A stretch of DNA of 64,000 bases from an archaeon (GTDB taxonomy: Archaea > Nanobdellota > Nanobdellia > Pacearchaeales > GW2011-AR1), in assembly GCA_018697035.1 (NCBI GenBank), contig JABHSE010000002.1, positions 62,001 to 126,000 of the forward strand, read 5' to 3'. The notes beneath the pieces were generated by a model. It saw only the letters and a program-made list of their open reading frames with translations. It made no database searches and had not been told where the DNA came from. Numbering within the stretch: the stretch's first letter is position 1; every line of letters begins with the position of its first letter. This document shows, piece by piece, positions 1-9,231 of this stretch. Both the position numbers and the translations under genes were made by a program.

Positions 1-630
1 AAATACTCGGGCAACATATGGAACTTTTCGGATTCCATGGGCCACGAAATAACAGCTGCCATGGATTTAGCAAAAAGTCTAGAATTCTACCAACACATGC
101 TATCTAATCAAGAACTAAGTGACCAAGAAAACCTAGCATTCAGTCTAGATAAAAACCTATATTTCATAGAAAATGCCTTGGTAGAAACCGAACAAAAAAA
201 ATCCTTCCAAGAAAATCAAACAGATTACCTAGCCCAATGTATCCTTATGCAAAACGAAGAATCCACAATAATAAAAGAATTACTTTTCACAAAGGCCCCT
301 TTCTCAGGATTAGAAAACATGCTAACATCTTTTGGTATTCCTTCAAAAAAGGCAACCGCAATAAAAAAATATCTTTCAGCAAACAGCCTAAACAGATCCT
401 TTGCATTCGACAAAGATGGCTTCGCAACCAGAAAAGAAATGATAAAGGAAATATATAATGAAGGAGAACGTTTCACTCCTGCAGCCTCCCAGTTAGTAGA
501 ATCTGTAACAGGACAAAAGCCCTCTCCATTCTCTTACAAATTTTTCACAGACGAAACCTCTTCAGCAGACGCAGTAAGAACAATAACATATGCAGCAAGA
601 TTAGAATCGGGGGAACAAAATGAACATTGA
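1..630 (+). CDS. Hypothetical protein, 5'-truncated by window edge
   Basis: The reading frame is open to base 1, so the gene begins outside the window; the first in-frame ATG at 37 (MGHEITAAMDLAKS) reads like protein interior. About 209 residues are visible, mostly helical and charged, with no signal peptide or membrane segment. I do not recognise the family. It overlaps the next gene by 11 bases, so the two are co-transcribed and probably act together; the neighbour carries an HExxH motif. A conserved-looking GHE near the visible start is not a complete metal site. Function unknown. Confidence 0.75.
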   Translation, partial: KYSGNIWNFSDSMGHEITAAMDLAKSLEFYQHMLSNQELSDQENLAFSLDKNLYFIENALVETEQKKSFQENQTDYLAQCILMQNEESTIIKELLFTKAPFSGLENMLTSFGIPSKKATAIKKYLSANSLNRSFAFDKDGFATRKEMIKEIYNEGERFTPAASQLVESVTGQKPSPFSYKFFTDETSSADAVRTITYAARLESGEQNEH

Positions 631-1906
631 AGTAATAGAAGAAAAATTCTCAAAACTAAGTCCATCACAAGAAAAAAATATAACAACAAAACAATTCAGA
701 GGCACAAAAACAGATTCCTATATAAGACAAAATTCAGGTGTATGCTTTATACTAGACCAAGATCCAACATATGAAGTATTCAACCCCTCCTTTGCAATAA
801 TGGAATCTAGAAATACCTATAGGCCAATATTAGAGCACGGCCAACAGGATAAAGAATTATCTTATAAATTACTAACTCGTCACGTCCAATTCCATGAAAT
901 AATTCACGCCAATCAAATTGGTTCACCCTTAATATGGAGAGAAATGGCAAACCACGCAGGAGCATTTTATCTAGACCTGGCGATAAAAGAATTGAAAAAC
1001 GACAGACTAGATTACGAACAACCCGGAGAAAAAATCAAAGGAGCATTTTCACAAATCAAAAAAACAACAAGAGAAATGTTAACAGACTCTTTAGATTTAA
1101 TAGTGATGCAATCTCTAAGTCAACACGAAGTGGCGAAAGATATGAGAAAGCATGGAACATATGTCGCAAGAATGAACGCGGGAATTCCTATTATGAATAA
1201 ATACGGAAATTTCGATATGAAAACACTGAAAGAAACAATACCTCTCGACACAATAGAAAATTCCGCAACAAAACAAAATTACTTAAAAATAAAAAAAGCT
1301 ATGCAATCTTCAGACCTAGAATGTATGAGACAAACACATAAAGAAGCAGAAGAGTTTTCCAACGAAATGCTAGGAATAATAGAAACAATGGCAGAAGCTT
1401 TCGCATTAGAGGTAGACAAAGATTTTATAATGAGTATGGAAAACAAAAACCTCTCAATAGAAAAAAGAAAAAAAATGCACAGCCTATTATATGAAGAAGT
1501 ATCAGGTAGGGGTATCCGAGCGAAACAATATATGGAAGCAATGAAATTCGAAACACAAAAAGAAAGAAATGAAAAAATGGCATCAAGCGGATTAAAATAC
1601 CAACAAATAATAGAAGGTGAACAACATGAATCTCCAGTCAAAATAAAACTGATGCGACTAGGCTATCATCCCCTAAACCCATTAGGAGCTTATGAAAACA
1701 TGGAAGAATTAGCAAAAAGAGCAGCTAAGCAAAACATCCCGCTAGAAAAATTACTTTCTCCAATAAACGCAGCCAACTCCCTACTCGGCCTAAGATATAA
1801 CGTACACCTATCAGAATTCACAAACCACATTCAAAAACATGGCAGACACCAAGCCTTCGAAAACATGCTAAACGCCGAAACATTCTCCGACATAATAGAT
1901 AAATAA
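620..1906 (+). CDS. Putative HExxH zinc metallopeptidase-like protein
   Basis: A 428-residue soluble, helix-rich protein. It contains FHEIIHANQ near residue 92, an HExxH metal-binding motif, and a later helical ETMAEAFALE near residue 255 that could supply the third, glutamate ligand as in gluzincins. The family is not one I recognise. The start is preceded by a G-rich ribosome-binding-like stretch (cggggg) seven bases upstream and overlaps the preceding gene, so the pair forms an operon. The peptidase assignment is inference from the motif alone; an inactive or non-peptidase metal protein is possible. Confidence 0.6.
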   Translation: MNIEVIEEKFSKLSPSQEKNITTKQFRGTKTDSYIRQNSGVCFILDQDPTYEVFNPSFAIMESRNTYRPILEHGQQDKELSYKLLTRHVQFHEIIHANQIGSPLIWREMANHAGAFYLDLAIKELKNDRLDYEQPGEKIKGAFSQIKKTTREMLTDSLDLIVMQSLSQHEVAKDMRKHGTYVARMNAGIPIMNKYGNFDMKTLKETIPLDTIENSATKQNYLKIKKAMQSSDLECMRQTHKEAEEFSNEMLGIIETMAEAFALEVDKDFIMSMENKNLSIEKRKKMHSLLYEEVSGRGIRAKQYMEAMKFETQKERNEKMASSGLKYQQIIEGEQHESPVKIKLMRLGYHPLNPLGAYENMEELAKRAAKQNIPLEKLLSPINAANSLLGLRYNVHLSEFTNHIQKHGRHQAFENMLNAETFSDIIDK

Positions 1907-1928
1907 TCTCCAAACGAAAATCTAAACC

Positions 1929-2225
1929 CTACATCTCAACTTCTTCAGAATCAAAATCAATATCTTCCTCTTGCTGCTGAATAGGAACCGCGTTCTTATT
2001 AATAATCACAATATCCCCAATCGCCTTAATGAACTGATGCGGAACAATAATCCCCCTAGCTCCACCCAAAACCTCAATCATTCCAGATTCCCTAGAAACA
2101 ACAATCCTCCATCCATCTATCTTATTATCTATCAAATTAACTTCCTCAACAAGCCCGAACAAATCTCCCAAATCAGTATAAACTCTTCTTCCTACAACCT
2201 CACTTAATCGTTTTATCTTCAACAT
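1929..2225 (-). CDS. PRC-barrel domain protein
   Basis: This 98-residue protein matches the PRC-barrel pattern: an N-terminal strand region with GRRVYTDLGDLFGLVEEV, a central turn with NKIDGWRIVV, and a short hydrophobic barrel end (IVPHQFIKAIGDIVI). The tail is acidic. PRC-barrels are small beta-barrels found in RNA-processing and photosynthetic contexts; in archaea stand-alone copies are common and of uncertain role. A TATA-like box lies about 25 bases upstream of the ATG, implying a leaderless monocistronic transcript. A second copy lies at 31280-31534. Confidence 0.8.
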   Translation of the reverse strand: MLKIKRLSEVVGRRVYTDLGDLFGLVEEVNLIDNKIDGWRIVVSRESGMIEVLGGARGIIVPHQFIKAIGDIVIINKNAVPIQQQEEDIDFDSEEVEM

Positions 2226-2326
2226 AAACCAACAACTTTACTTTCATTTATATACATTTCTATGCTAAAGGACATACTAATTTACCCATCCAGTAAACTT
2301 ATAAAAATCCATTTCCTCATTTATGC

Positions 2327-2941
2327 ATGGACAAAAAAGAAATATCCACAATATTCATAGCATCTCTAATTCTAGCACTCGCAGCCGGATTCAAGAACAC
2401 CGAAATATTTTACCCCGCCGCCCTTAGCTTCTTTATAATCCTAACACTAAACGTCCTAACAAAAAAAGTCGTAGGCTACCACTTCGAAACAGACGTCAAA
2501 ACAAAATTCTGGACATGGTATCAATTTGGCATAAGAAAGGATATGCATTTCAAAGCCCCAGTACCAATGGCATGGCTCCCTCTCCTAATCGCCCTCTTCT
2601 CAAAAGGATTCGTCCTCTGGTTAGCAATACTAGAATTCGATATCAAAGCAAAAACCGAACGAGTAGCAAAAAGACACGGCATATACAGATTCACCGAAGT
2701 CACCGAATGGAACGTCGCATGGATCGCAACATGGGGATTAATCATAAACCTAGTAGCCGCAATATTCGCATACGTCGCCGGGTTTGAACTCTTCGCAAAA
2801 CTATCAGTCTATTTCATTGCATGGTCCATACTCCCACTTTCCAGACTCGATGGAGCAAAAATATTCTACGCAAGCCGAGCTCTTTGGGTAGTTATCCTTA
2901 CGATAACAGCAATAATCCTAGGCTGGGGACTAATGATATAA
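2327..2941 (+). CDS. Polytopic membrane protein, degenerate site-2-protease-like
   Basis: A 204-residue protein with roughly six hydrophobic segments. Near the C-terminus the sequence LPLSRLDGAKIFY resembles the LDG motif of site-2 (M50) intramembrane proteases, but no HExxH motif is visible, so if related it is probably non-catalytic. The ATG lies 25 bases after the TATA-like box cttataaaaa, consistent with leaderless translation. Neighbours give no functional clue. The M50 link is tentative. Confidence 0.6.
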   Translation: MDKKEISTIFIASLILALAAGFKNTEIFYPAALSFFIILTLNVLTKKVVGYHFETDVKTKFWTWYQFGIRKDMHFKAPVPMAWLPLLIALFSKGFVLWLAILEFDIKAKTERVAKRHGIYRFTEVTEWNVAWIATWGLIINLVAAIFAYVAGFELFAKLSVYFIAWSILPLSRLDGAKIFYASRALWVVILTITAIILGWGLMI

Positions 2942-2987
2942 AAATAAACCAGGTCAACAATTACAAATTTTCCTCTATATTATTTCA

Positions 2988-3075
2988 CATAAGAAACCAT
3001 GCGTGTCGAAGAGGGTCTGCCCCAGTCAAATTTTCTAGCAAATATACGAGGGTGCACCTTGATTTTCTATGGAAC
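2988..3075 (+). repeat. Diverged long copy of the palindromic element
   Basis: The left arm (cataagaaaccatgcgtgtcgaag) and right end (gattttctatggaa) match the ends of the 46-bp palindromic family, but about 40 extra bases separate them. It lies between two plus-strand genes, and the first ATG of the downstream helicase falls in its right arm. This is the least certain copy. Confidence 0.4.
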
Positions 3076-4658
3076 CCAAAGACATTAATAACTACTCCAA
3101 CTTTTTAACTAAAATGAAAGAATTAAAACTAATCCCGAGAGAATATCAGTCCGCAATCTACAAAACCTGCGAAGAAAAAGACTGCCTAGTCATCCTACCA
3201 ACCGGAACCGGAAAAACTCTCCTGGCCCTAATGCTAACAATCCAACGTTTCAAATCCTACCCACTCCAAAAAATCCTAATCCTCGCTCCAACAAAACCCC
3301 TAATAGAACAACACTTCGAATCCTTCAAAAAAAATCTCCCCGAAGACTGGGCCGACATGCAACTTTTTACAGGAAAAACACCCGCGACAAAAAGAAAAGA
3401 AATATGGGAAACCGCAGAATTCATCTTCTCAACTCCACAATGCATATCAAACGACCTAAAAAAAGAACTCTACAAATTAGACGAAGTATCTCTCTTGGTA
3501 TTCGACGAATGTCACCGCTGCCTCAAAAACTACGCCTACAACTTCGTAGCACAAAAATACAAATTACAAGCCACCAATCGAAGAGTACTAGCACTAACAG
3601 CCTCACCAGGAGGAGACAAAAAAACAATCCAAGAAGTATGCAACAACCTAGGAATCGAAGCAGTCGAAATCAGAACCCGAGAATCTCCCGACGTCAAACC
3701 CTATCTCCAAGAACTCGAATTCGAAAAAATAGAAGTCGACTTCCCTTCGGACTTTCTAGAAATAAAACTTCTACTCGAGAAAATATACAATAGGAAAGTG
3801 TCCGAGCTAAAACATCGAAAAGTTCTATTTGGCTATCCCTCAAAAACCATGCTCCTAAAAGTCCAAGGAAAATTAATGAGTGAAATCAAAAGGAAAAAGG
3901 ACCTAAACAAAATGCTAGCAGTTTCAGCAACCGCAACAGCACTAAAAATATCCCACGCCCTAACTCTCCTCGAAACTCAAACAATATCTTCCTTCTTAGC
4001 CTACCTAAAAGATCTCTTCAAACAGTCAGCAGAAAAGAAATCTAAAAGCGTACAAAAACTAACAAAGATGCCAGAGTTCGCGAAAGCATTTTCCCTAACT
4101 CAAGTCCTAAACCAAGAACATCCCAAACTCATAAAACTCAAAGAAATAGTCAAAACACAATTCGAAAAAAACCCAGACTCCAAAATAATAATCTTCGCCC
4201 AATTCAGAGAAACAGTTCGAACTATATCAGAAGAACTAAACAAGATACCACAAATCAAAGCAGACAACTTCGTAGGTCAAGCAATAAAAGATCACGGCAA
4301 AGGAAGAACCACGGGACTAAAACAAAAAGAGCAAAAAGCTATGATAGAAAAATTCAAGTCAGGAGAAATCAACGTACTCGTCGCAACCTCAATAGCCGAA
4401 GAAGGACTCGATATCCCAGAAGTCTCGGAAGTCATATTCTACGAACCAATACCTTCAGCCATAAGAAAAATCCAAAGAGCAGGAAGAACCGCGCGTCTCT
4501 CAAAGGGAAAATTGAAAATCTTAATCACAAAAAAAACTCTAGACGAAACATTCCACTATGTCGCACAAAACAAAGAAAAACGAATGCACACCGCAATCGA
4601 TCAAATAAAAAAAGAATTCGACAGCCCATTCAAAGAAATCCAACATACGCTCCTCTAA
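3069..4658 (+). CDS. Hef-type (FANCM/XPF-like) superfamily 2 helicase
   Basis: A 529-residue ATP-dependent DNA helicase. Motif I is LPTGTGKT, motif II is DECH (VFDECHRC), motif III is LTASP, and motif VI is QRAGRTARL, with an intervening Hef-type helical insertion around residues 220-340. Hef acts on stalled and branched replication forks. Pyrococcus Hef fuses this helicase to an XPF-family nuclease; here the protein ends after the helicase and the nuclease is separate at 6741-7415. The ATG at 3069 lies within a palindromic-element arm. An internal ATG at 3114 (MKELKLIPREYQ) fits the usual Hef N-terminus better and may be the true start. Confidence 0.88.
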   Translation: MEPKDINNYSNFLTKMKELKLIPREYQSAIYKTCEEKDCLVILPTGTGKTLLALMLTIQRFKSYPLQKILILAPTKPLIEQHFESFKKNLPEDWADMQLFTGKTPATKRKEIWETAEFIFSTPQCISNDLKKELYKLDEVSLLVFDECHRCLKNYAYNFVAQKYKLQATNRRVLALTASPGGDKKTIQEVCNNLGIEAVEIRTRESPDVKPYLQELEFEKIEVDFPSDFLEIKLLLEKIYNRKVSELKHRKVLFGYPSKTMLLKVQGKLMSEIKRKKDLNKMLAVSATATALKISHALTLLETQTISSFLAYLKDLFKQSAEKKSKSVQKLTKMPEFAKAFSLTQVLNQEHPKLIKLKEIVKTQFEKNPDSKIIIFAQFRETVRTISEELNKIPQIKADNFVGQAIKDHGKGRTTGLKQKEQKAMIEKFKSGEINVLVATSIAEEGLDIPEVSEVIFYEPIPSAIRKIQRAGRTARLSKGKLKILITKKTLDETFHYVAQNKEKRMHTAIDQIKKEFDSPFKEIQHTLL

Positions 4659-4730
4659 GTCACATATAGTGTCACTTCAGAATGTCAACAAATAAGAAAC
4701 CTTATATAGCTCTAATTTTACGAACATATA

Positions 4731-6143
4731 ATGAACAGGAAAGTATCAACCTTGGTATTAGGGATTTTCATAATGAGTTCTGTCTTTGCGTTAGGAATCA
4801 CACCAGCCCGCACAACTCTAGACTTCAAACCCAACCTAACAAAACAAATCCCCTTCAGTATCATCAACTCCGAAAAAGAAAACCTAACTCTATCCATATC
4901 AATACAGGGCGACCTAAAAGACTACATATCAATCCCCACGTCCAAACTCCTAGTTTCATCCTCAGAAGAATCAAAACATTCAAGCTACAATCTAACTCTA
5001 CCAGAACAACTTGGACCAGGATTACATACAGCAGACATAACAATCACACAAACATCCGAAAAAAACGGAACCATCTCCGCAACTATAGCCGTCACAACAC
5101 AGCTCCATATCTACGCACCCTACCCAGAAAAAACAGCAAACGCAAAATTATACATCTACGATGACAACCCAAAAAATATCAAATTCACAACCCTCATAGT
5201 CAACACCGGGAAACCCGACATAACCTCCGCAAAAGTAAACATCGAAATATACAACAAGCTCAATAAAAAAATAGACACTTTCAACACAGAGTCAACCGAT
5301 ATACCAAGCGGACAAATAAAAGAACTAACATACAACTGGCAAGCCGATATATCATCTAGCAAATACACAGCCAAGGCGACAATAACCTACGACAACAAAA
5401 CTTTGAACCTAACAGAAACATTCAACGCAGGAATCGGAGAAGATAACGATACCGATGGATACAGAGCATCAGATGGAGATTGCAACGACAACGACTCAAT
5501 TATTTATCCAAACGCAACAGAAATTCCATACAACGGAATCGACGAAGACTGCTCCGGACAAGATTTAATCGATGTCGATAATGACGGACACAACTTCACA
5601 ATCGATTGCGACGACAATGACATATCCCTATATCTCAACCTAACAGGATACGCTGACAAAGATAACGACACATGGACCTTCGGAAACGCAACAACATTCT
5701 GCACAAACACAACACTCCCCTTAGGATACATAACCACACAAAACAAGGAAGACATAAACGACAACGACTCCACAGTTTACCCCGGAGCAATAAAAGCAAC
5801 AAACACGCCAATTCAAACATCAAACAAAAAAAGACAATCATCTACCAAGAAAGAAACATCACCAAATATCTCAAACAACATTCCAGTCCTAAAAATCACA
5901 AATACCAAAAACAAAATAACACCGACAAACACTACAACCTATGAAAAAACAAACAATACTAATCAAAACAATATCACCACAGAATACAATCCCTTAGAAA
6001 AAAGCGCAACCCTCATCCTCAACAATTCATTTTTCAATACCCTCCCAACCCTCGAACCGACACAACACAACCTAATCAATCTAATAACACTTATCTCAAT
6101 CAACTACCCAGAAACTCAAGAAAAATCTTCTCTCTCTGATTAA
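4731..6143 (+). CDS. Secreted protein with MopE-like metal-binding repeats
   Basis: A 470-residue exported protein. Residues 1-21 form a signal peptide (VSTLVLGIFIMSSVFA). A beta-sandwich-rich part follows, similar to archaeal surface proteins, then around residues 235-350 Asp/Asn-rich repeats such as DGDCNDNDSIIYPNATEIPY and IDEDCSG, matching the putative metal-binding MopE-type motif, probably binding calcium. The C-terminal 110 residues are Thr/Asn-rich and low complexity, like a cell-wall spacer. A TATA box ccttatata lies 28 bases upstream. Its end overlaps the convergent gene at 6100 by 44 bases. Confidence 0.75.
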   Translation: MNRKVSTLVLGIFIMSSVFALGITPARTTLDFKPNLTKQIPFSIINSEKENLTLSISIQGDLKDYISIPTSKLLVSSSEESKHSSYNLTLPEQLGPGLHTADITITQTSEKNGTISATIAVTTQLHIYAPYPEKTANAKLYIYDDNPKNIKFTTLIVNTGKPDITSAKVNIEIYNKLNKKIDTFNTESTDIPSGQIKELTYNWQADISSSKYTAKATITYDNKTLNLTETFNAGIGEDNDTDGYRASDGDCNDNDSIIYPNATEIPYNGIDEDCSGQDLIDVDNDGHNFTIDCDDNDISLYLNLTGYADKDNDTWTFGNATTFCTNTTLPLGYITTQNKEDINDNDSTVYPGAIKATNTPIQTSNKKRQSSTKKETSPNISNNIPVLKITNTKNKITPTNTTTYEKTNNTNQNNITTEYNPLEKSATLILNNSFFNTLPTLEPTQHNLINLITLISINYPETQEKSSLSD

Positions 6144-6558
6144 GCTCCCTATTCTTAAAACCATCAACCATTCGATTATAAGAACCCATCATATCAATCA
6201 AACTTCTAGTCTTCGACTCTATATCATAAACATCAATAGATGAAACCTTTCCCTCAATTACACAATCATTCGTAAAAATAAGTCCACTCTCATTATATAT
6301 TTTTTCCAAAATATTACTCACAATTCTAAAATCTTGCGGAATAAAAATATTCTTATCATACATATCTCTACTAACAACTCCACTTAAATTCAACATATTA
6401 TCATCTAAAGAACTACGATAACCAATTCTTCCAACCTCATGTTCTCCTTCAATTTTAAACCAATCAGAATCTATATCCTTAGAACCAGCATTAACAATCC
6501 CACACCCCTCCATAATCCCAATCAAATTCTCTTCCTTAATTTTATACTGATCTGCCAT
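6100..6558 (-). CDS. Hypothetical protein, 152 aa
   Basis: A soluble 152-residue protein of unknown function. It has no clear motif; it is rich in charged residues and ends in a helical segment with LNQREKIFLEFLG. It converges on, and overlaps by 44 bases, the secreted protein gene. G/T-rich minus-strand codon use matches neighbouring minus genes, supporting a real gene. No family recognised. Confidence 0.55.
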   Translation of the reverse strand: MADQYKIKEENLIGIMEGCGIVNAGSKDIDSDWFKIEGEHEVGRIGYRSSLDDNMLNLSGVVSRDMYDKNIFIPQDFRIVSNILEKIYNESGLIFTNDCVIEGKVSSIDVYDIESKTRSLIDMMGSYNRMVDGFKNRELNQREKIFLEFLGS

Positions 6559-6652
6559 AAAACATACAACAAAAATACCCTTAAAAAAATTCGTATACTA
6601 CACCAGATATATCGCTCACTTTCTATCTCACAAAAAACCCAATCAACTAAAA

Positions 6653-6699
6653 TTCCACAAGAAAGCGTGGCACCAAAGGCGCTATGATTTCTTGTGGAA
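6653..6699 (+). repeat. 46-bp palindromic element, copy 2
   Basis: The outer arms TTCCACAAGAAA and TTTCTTGTGGAA are a perfect 12-base inverted repeat. The CAT usual in the outer arm is CAC here, and the partner is changed to GTG, a compensatory change. The inner stem (GCG..GGCACC / GGCGC..) is imperfect. It lies between two divergent genes. Confidence 0.85.
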
Positions 6700-6740
6700 C
6701 ACCAATAAACTATTATACCATTATACCATTATACTAACAA

Positions 6741-7415
6741 ATGAAACAACTAGAAAATATATTCTCGAAAACAAAAACAAAATCCAAGCAATCCTGTCCC
6801 AACCCCAAAACCCCAATCATAATCGACAAACGGGAAAACCAATCCCTAATCAAGGCAAACCTAATCGAACGAAAAGCAAACATCCAAGAAGAAATCCTCC
6901 AAATCGGAGACTACCTAATCAACGAAACAATCATAGAACGAAAAACCTTCAAAGACTTCACGGCCTCACTAACAGACAAACGCCTCTTCAGCCAAATCCA
7001 AGAAATGAAAAAATACAGAACATCCTACTTAATCCTAGAAGGTTTCGACTTCACCTACAAATCTCGACTCCATCCAAACGCAATCCGAGGAGCAATTCTC
7101 TCATCTGCAAAACTAATCCCAATCATCTACACTGAGGATGAAAACGACACCACAAAATTCCTAATCCAAATAGCCAAACGCCAAGAAAAAACTCTGCAAA
7201 ATTTTTCCCTTCGTAAAACAAAATCCAAACAAACACTAGAAGAACAAAAACAATTCATACTAGAAGGCTTCCCAGAAATCGGCCCAACAGCCGCACAAAA
7301 CCTTCTAATAGAATTTAAATTCCTAAAAAAAATATTCAACGCCACAGAAAAAGAGTTGGAAAAAATATTAACCCAAAATCAATTGCATAAATTTTCATTC
7401 TTACTAAACGAATGA
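6741..7415 (+). CDS. XPF/ERCC4-family structure-specific nuclease (separate Hef nuclease part)
   Basis: A 224-residue protein with the ERCC4 nuclease domain: IIIDKREN near residue 28, GDYLINETIIERKTF with the catalytic ERK(x3)D signature near residues 55-72, followed by a C-terminal helix-hairpin-helix region (FPEIGPTAAQNLL). The family cuts branched DNA next to duplex-single strand junctions. With the helicase at 3069-4658 it makes up the parts of a typical archaeal Hef, so the locus looks like a split Hef. A triple attatacc repeat just upstream (about 6712-6736) supplies TATA-like sequence. Confidence 0.88.
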   Translation: MKQLENIFSKTKTKSKQSCPNPKTPIIIDKRENQSLIKANLIERKANIQEEILQIGDYLINETIIERKTFKDFTASLTDKRLFSQIQEMKKYRTSYLILEGFDFTYKSRLHPNAIRGAILSSAKLIPIIYTEDENDTTKFLIQIAKRQEKTLQNFSLRKTKSKQTLEEQKQFILEGFPEIGPTAAQNLLIEFKFLKKIFNATEKELEKILTQNQLHKFSFLLNE

Positions 7416-7421
7416 AAACAC

Positions 7422-7787
7422 TCAATTAAATCTCACTTCCATCTTCACAAAATCAATCTCACAATCCCTCTTTTTCCCATAACTATCTCCAGCAAAATAA
7501 TAATCTCCAATTCCAACATCCTTTAGATAACCCTCTAAATAATGATTATTCATAGAATCATCAAAACCTTCTTCCGGAATAATACAAACACTCCTCCTCT
7601 TAGCCAAAGAAACCCATTCCTTAACCTCTCCAACAACTTCTTCAATCTCACTTTTAGTAAACTTACGAGGACCCTCTACAGGATCACTTCTAGGAATTAA
7701 ATCCGCATTTTGTTTCCTTCGGGTCCCAGTGCCTTTATTTACCCAATCCAATCCAAAATTAGCTCCACCACTAAATCCATGTACCAT
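7422..7787 (-). CDS. Hypothetical protein, 121 aa
   Basis: The ATG at 7787 (MVHGFSGGANFGLDW) is chosen because a TATA-like ttataa is centred 25 bases upstream; an in-frame TTG six bases earlier is unlikely. The N-terminal part is Gly-rich and basic, the C-terminal part acidic, with no membrane segment. It converges on the XPF-type nuclease gene, six bases away. No family recognised. Confidence 0.55.
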   Translation of the reverse strand: MVHGFSGGANFGLDWVNKGTGTRRKQNADLIPRSDPVEGPRKFTKSEIEEVVGEVKEWVSLAKRRSVCIIPEEGFDDSMNNHYLEGYLKDVGIGDYYFAGDSYGKKRDCEIDFVKMEVRFN

Positions 7788-7891
7788 TCTCAATCTCCAT
7801 TAAAAACCACTTATAAAAATTACCACATCAAAATATATATATCCAAAACCGACAATCACTTAAACCTTCAAAAACTTTCTATCTTATATTT

Positions 7892-9085
7892 TTACGGCCC
7901 TAAACTAAAACTAGCAAATTCAACCTTTTCAGCCAAGTCCCGAATATCCTCTAAACTCACTTCACCAATCCTTTTCTCATAATCATAATATTCCGCAGCA
8001 TCCCCACGAACCTCAGCCATAATCAAATTCAAAGCCGTCTCTCCACTCCCTTCACCTTCAACCTTCCGATTCCCAATAACCTGAACCTTAGCCTCATCCA
8101 ACTCCGCCTGCGTCAAATCCTTCATCTTACCAAACTCCTCTAAACAAACCTTCTTCACCTCTTCAACTTTAGACGGATCACATCCAGCCCAAATAATCAA
8201 ATAACCAAAACCCTTCCCAATATCCAAATCACTCTTAATCCCATAAACCAAACCCCGCTTCTCCCTAACCTCCGTAAAAAGTTTAGAACTCATTCCTTCA
8301 CCAAGAACCGCAGAAAAAACTTCAGCAGCATAACCCGTTTCCTCACCAGCTTTAGGAAAATGAAAACCAATCGCAACATTCGCCTGCTCAAGTCCTTCTC
8401 GAGCTTCCTCACTCTTCAAATTCCGAATAACAACCTCCGGCATCTCACAATATTCACCCTTCCTTTTATCTAAAGACAATTTCTCCGCCATAGCCACAAC
8501 TTCTTCAAAATCATTATTTCCAACAACACAAAGAATAGAATTACTAGGAACATAAATCTCATCATGTTTCTTTAATAACTGCTCTCGAGTCATAGCTTTA
8601 ACAACCTCAGGTTTACCAGTACCAGAAATCCCAAACGGCTCCTCAAATAAATTACCCTCAAGTTTCTCCAACGCATGCCTCATCGGATTATCATGATACA
8701 TCTTAATCTCTTCACAAATAACATCCGCCTCTCGCTTAACATCATCTTCAGGAAAAGTGGGGTTAAAGAAAATATCAAAAATAACATCCATCGCAACATC
8801 CAAATGCTTCGACGGTAACTTGGCAAGATAAGTGGTAAAATCATTAAAGGTATAGGCATTCACATCCCCACCCAAACTCTCAATCTCATAAACAATCTCC
8901 CTAGTATCTCTGGTTGCTGTCCCCTTAAAACACAAATGCTCAATAAAATGCGCCATACCTTTTTCCTCAATTGAATCATAAGCCGAACCATACCTCACAC
9001 CCAACATCACAGTCGTCACATCAACATCCCGCTTCTCAAATAAAACTGTCAAACCGTTTCCCAAAATCTTCTTTTGAAACTTCAT
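7892..9085 (-). CDS. M16 family zinc peptidase (insulinase/processing-peptidase type)
   Basis: A 397-residue protein with the inverted zinc motif HFIEH at residues 46-50 and a downstream glutamate in VICEEIKMY near residue 126, the standard HxxEH...E spacing of about 76. The C-terminal half holds the inactive M16 domain. Such peptidases degrade peptides in a clam-shell dimer and are far commoner in bacteria than in archaea, so acquisition from bacteria is plausible. The gene overlaps an upstream 49-residue membrane ORF by ATGA and has a GGGAG ribosome-binding sequence nine bases before its ATG. Confidence 0.92.
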   Translation of the reverse strand: MKFQKKILGNGLTVLFEKRDVDVTTVMLGVRYGSAYDSIEEKGMAHFIEHLCFKGTATRDTREIVYEIESLGGDVNAYTFNDFTTYLAKLPSKHLDVAMDVIFDIFFNPTFPEDDVKREADVICEEIKMYHDNPMRHALEKLEGNLFEEPFGISGTGKPEVVKAMTREQLLKKHDEIYVPSNSILCVVGNNDFEEVVAMAEKLSLDKRKGEYCEMPEVVIRNLKSEEAREGLEQANVAIGFHFPKAGEETGYAAEVFSAVLGEGMSSKLFTEVREKRGLVYGIKSDLDIGKGFGYLIIWAGCDPSKVEEVKKVCLEEFGKMKDLTQAELDEAKVQVIGNRKVEGEGSGETALNLIMAEVRGDAAEYYDYEKRIGEVSLEDIRDLAEKVEFASFSLGP

Positions 9086-9231
9086 AAAAATCTCCCTCTA
9101 CTATATCCACCCTTACGTGCAAAAAAACCAACAGTACAGAACAGCAACCCACCGGGAAGAAGAAATAACCCAATAGTCTCCTTGTGCTTCAGAAAAAATC
9201 CGCCAACATAACCAACAATATCTAAAACCAT
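9082..9231 (-). CDS. Small 49-aa membrane protein, translationally coupled
   Basis: A 49-codon frame fills the gap exactly between the pyrophosphatase and M16 peptidase genes. It starts by TAATG overlap with the pyrophosphatase stop and ends by ATGA overlap with the peptidase start. The product begins MVLDIVGYVGGFF, has one or two hydrophobic stretches (TIGLFLLPGGLLF then CTVGFF) and a basic tail RKGGYSRGR. The double coupling supports real translation. Function unknown; it may be a membrane partner of the peptidase. Confidence 0.65.
   Translation of the reverse strand: MVLDIVGYVGGFFLKHKETIGLFLLPGGLLFCTVGFFARKGGYSRGRFL

Noticed and set aside
6712..6736. Triple attatacc tandem repeat as a special element
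   Set aside because: It is a short A/T-rich microsatellite in a promoter region with no other copies noticed.
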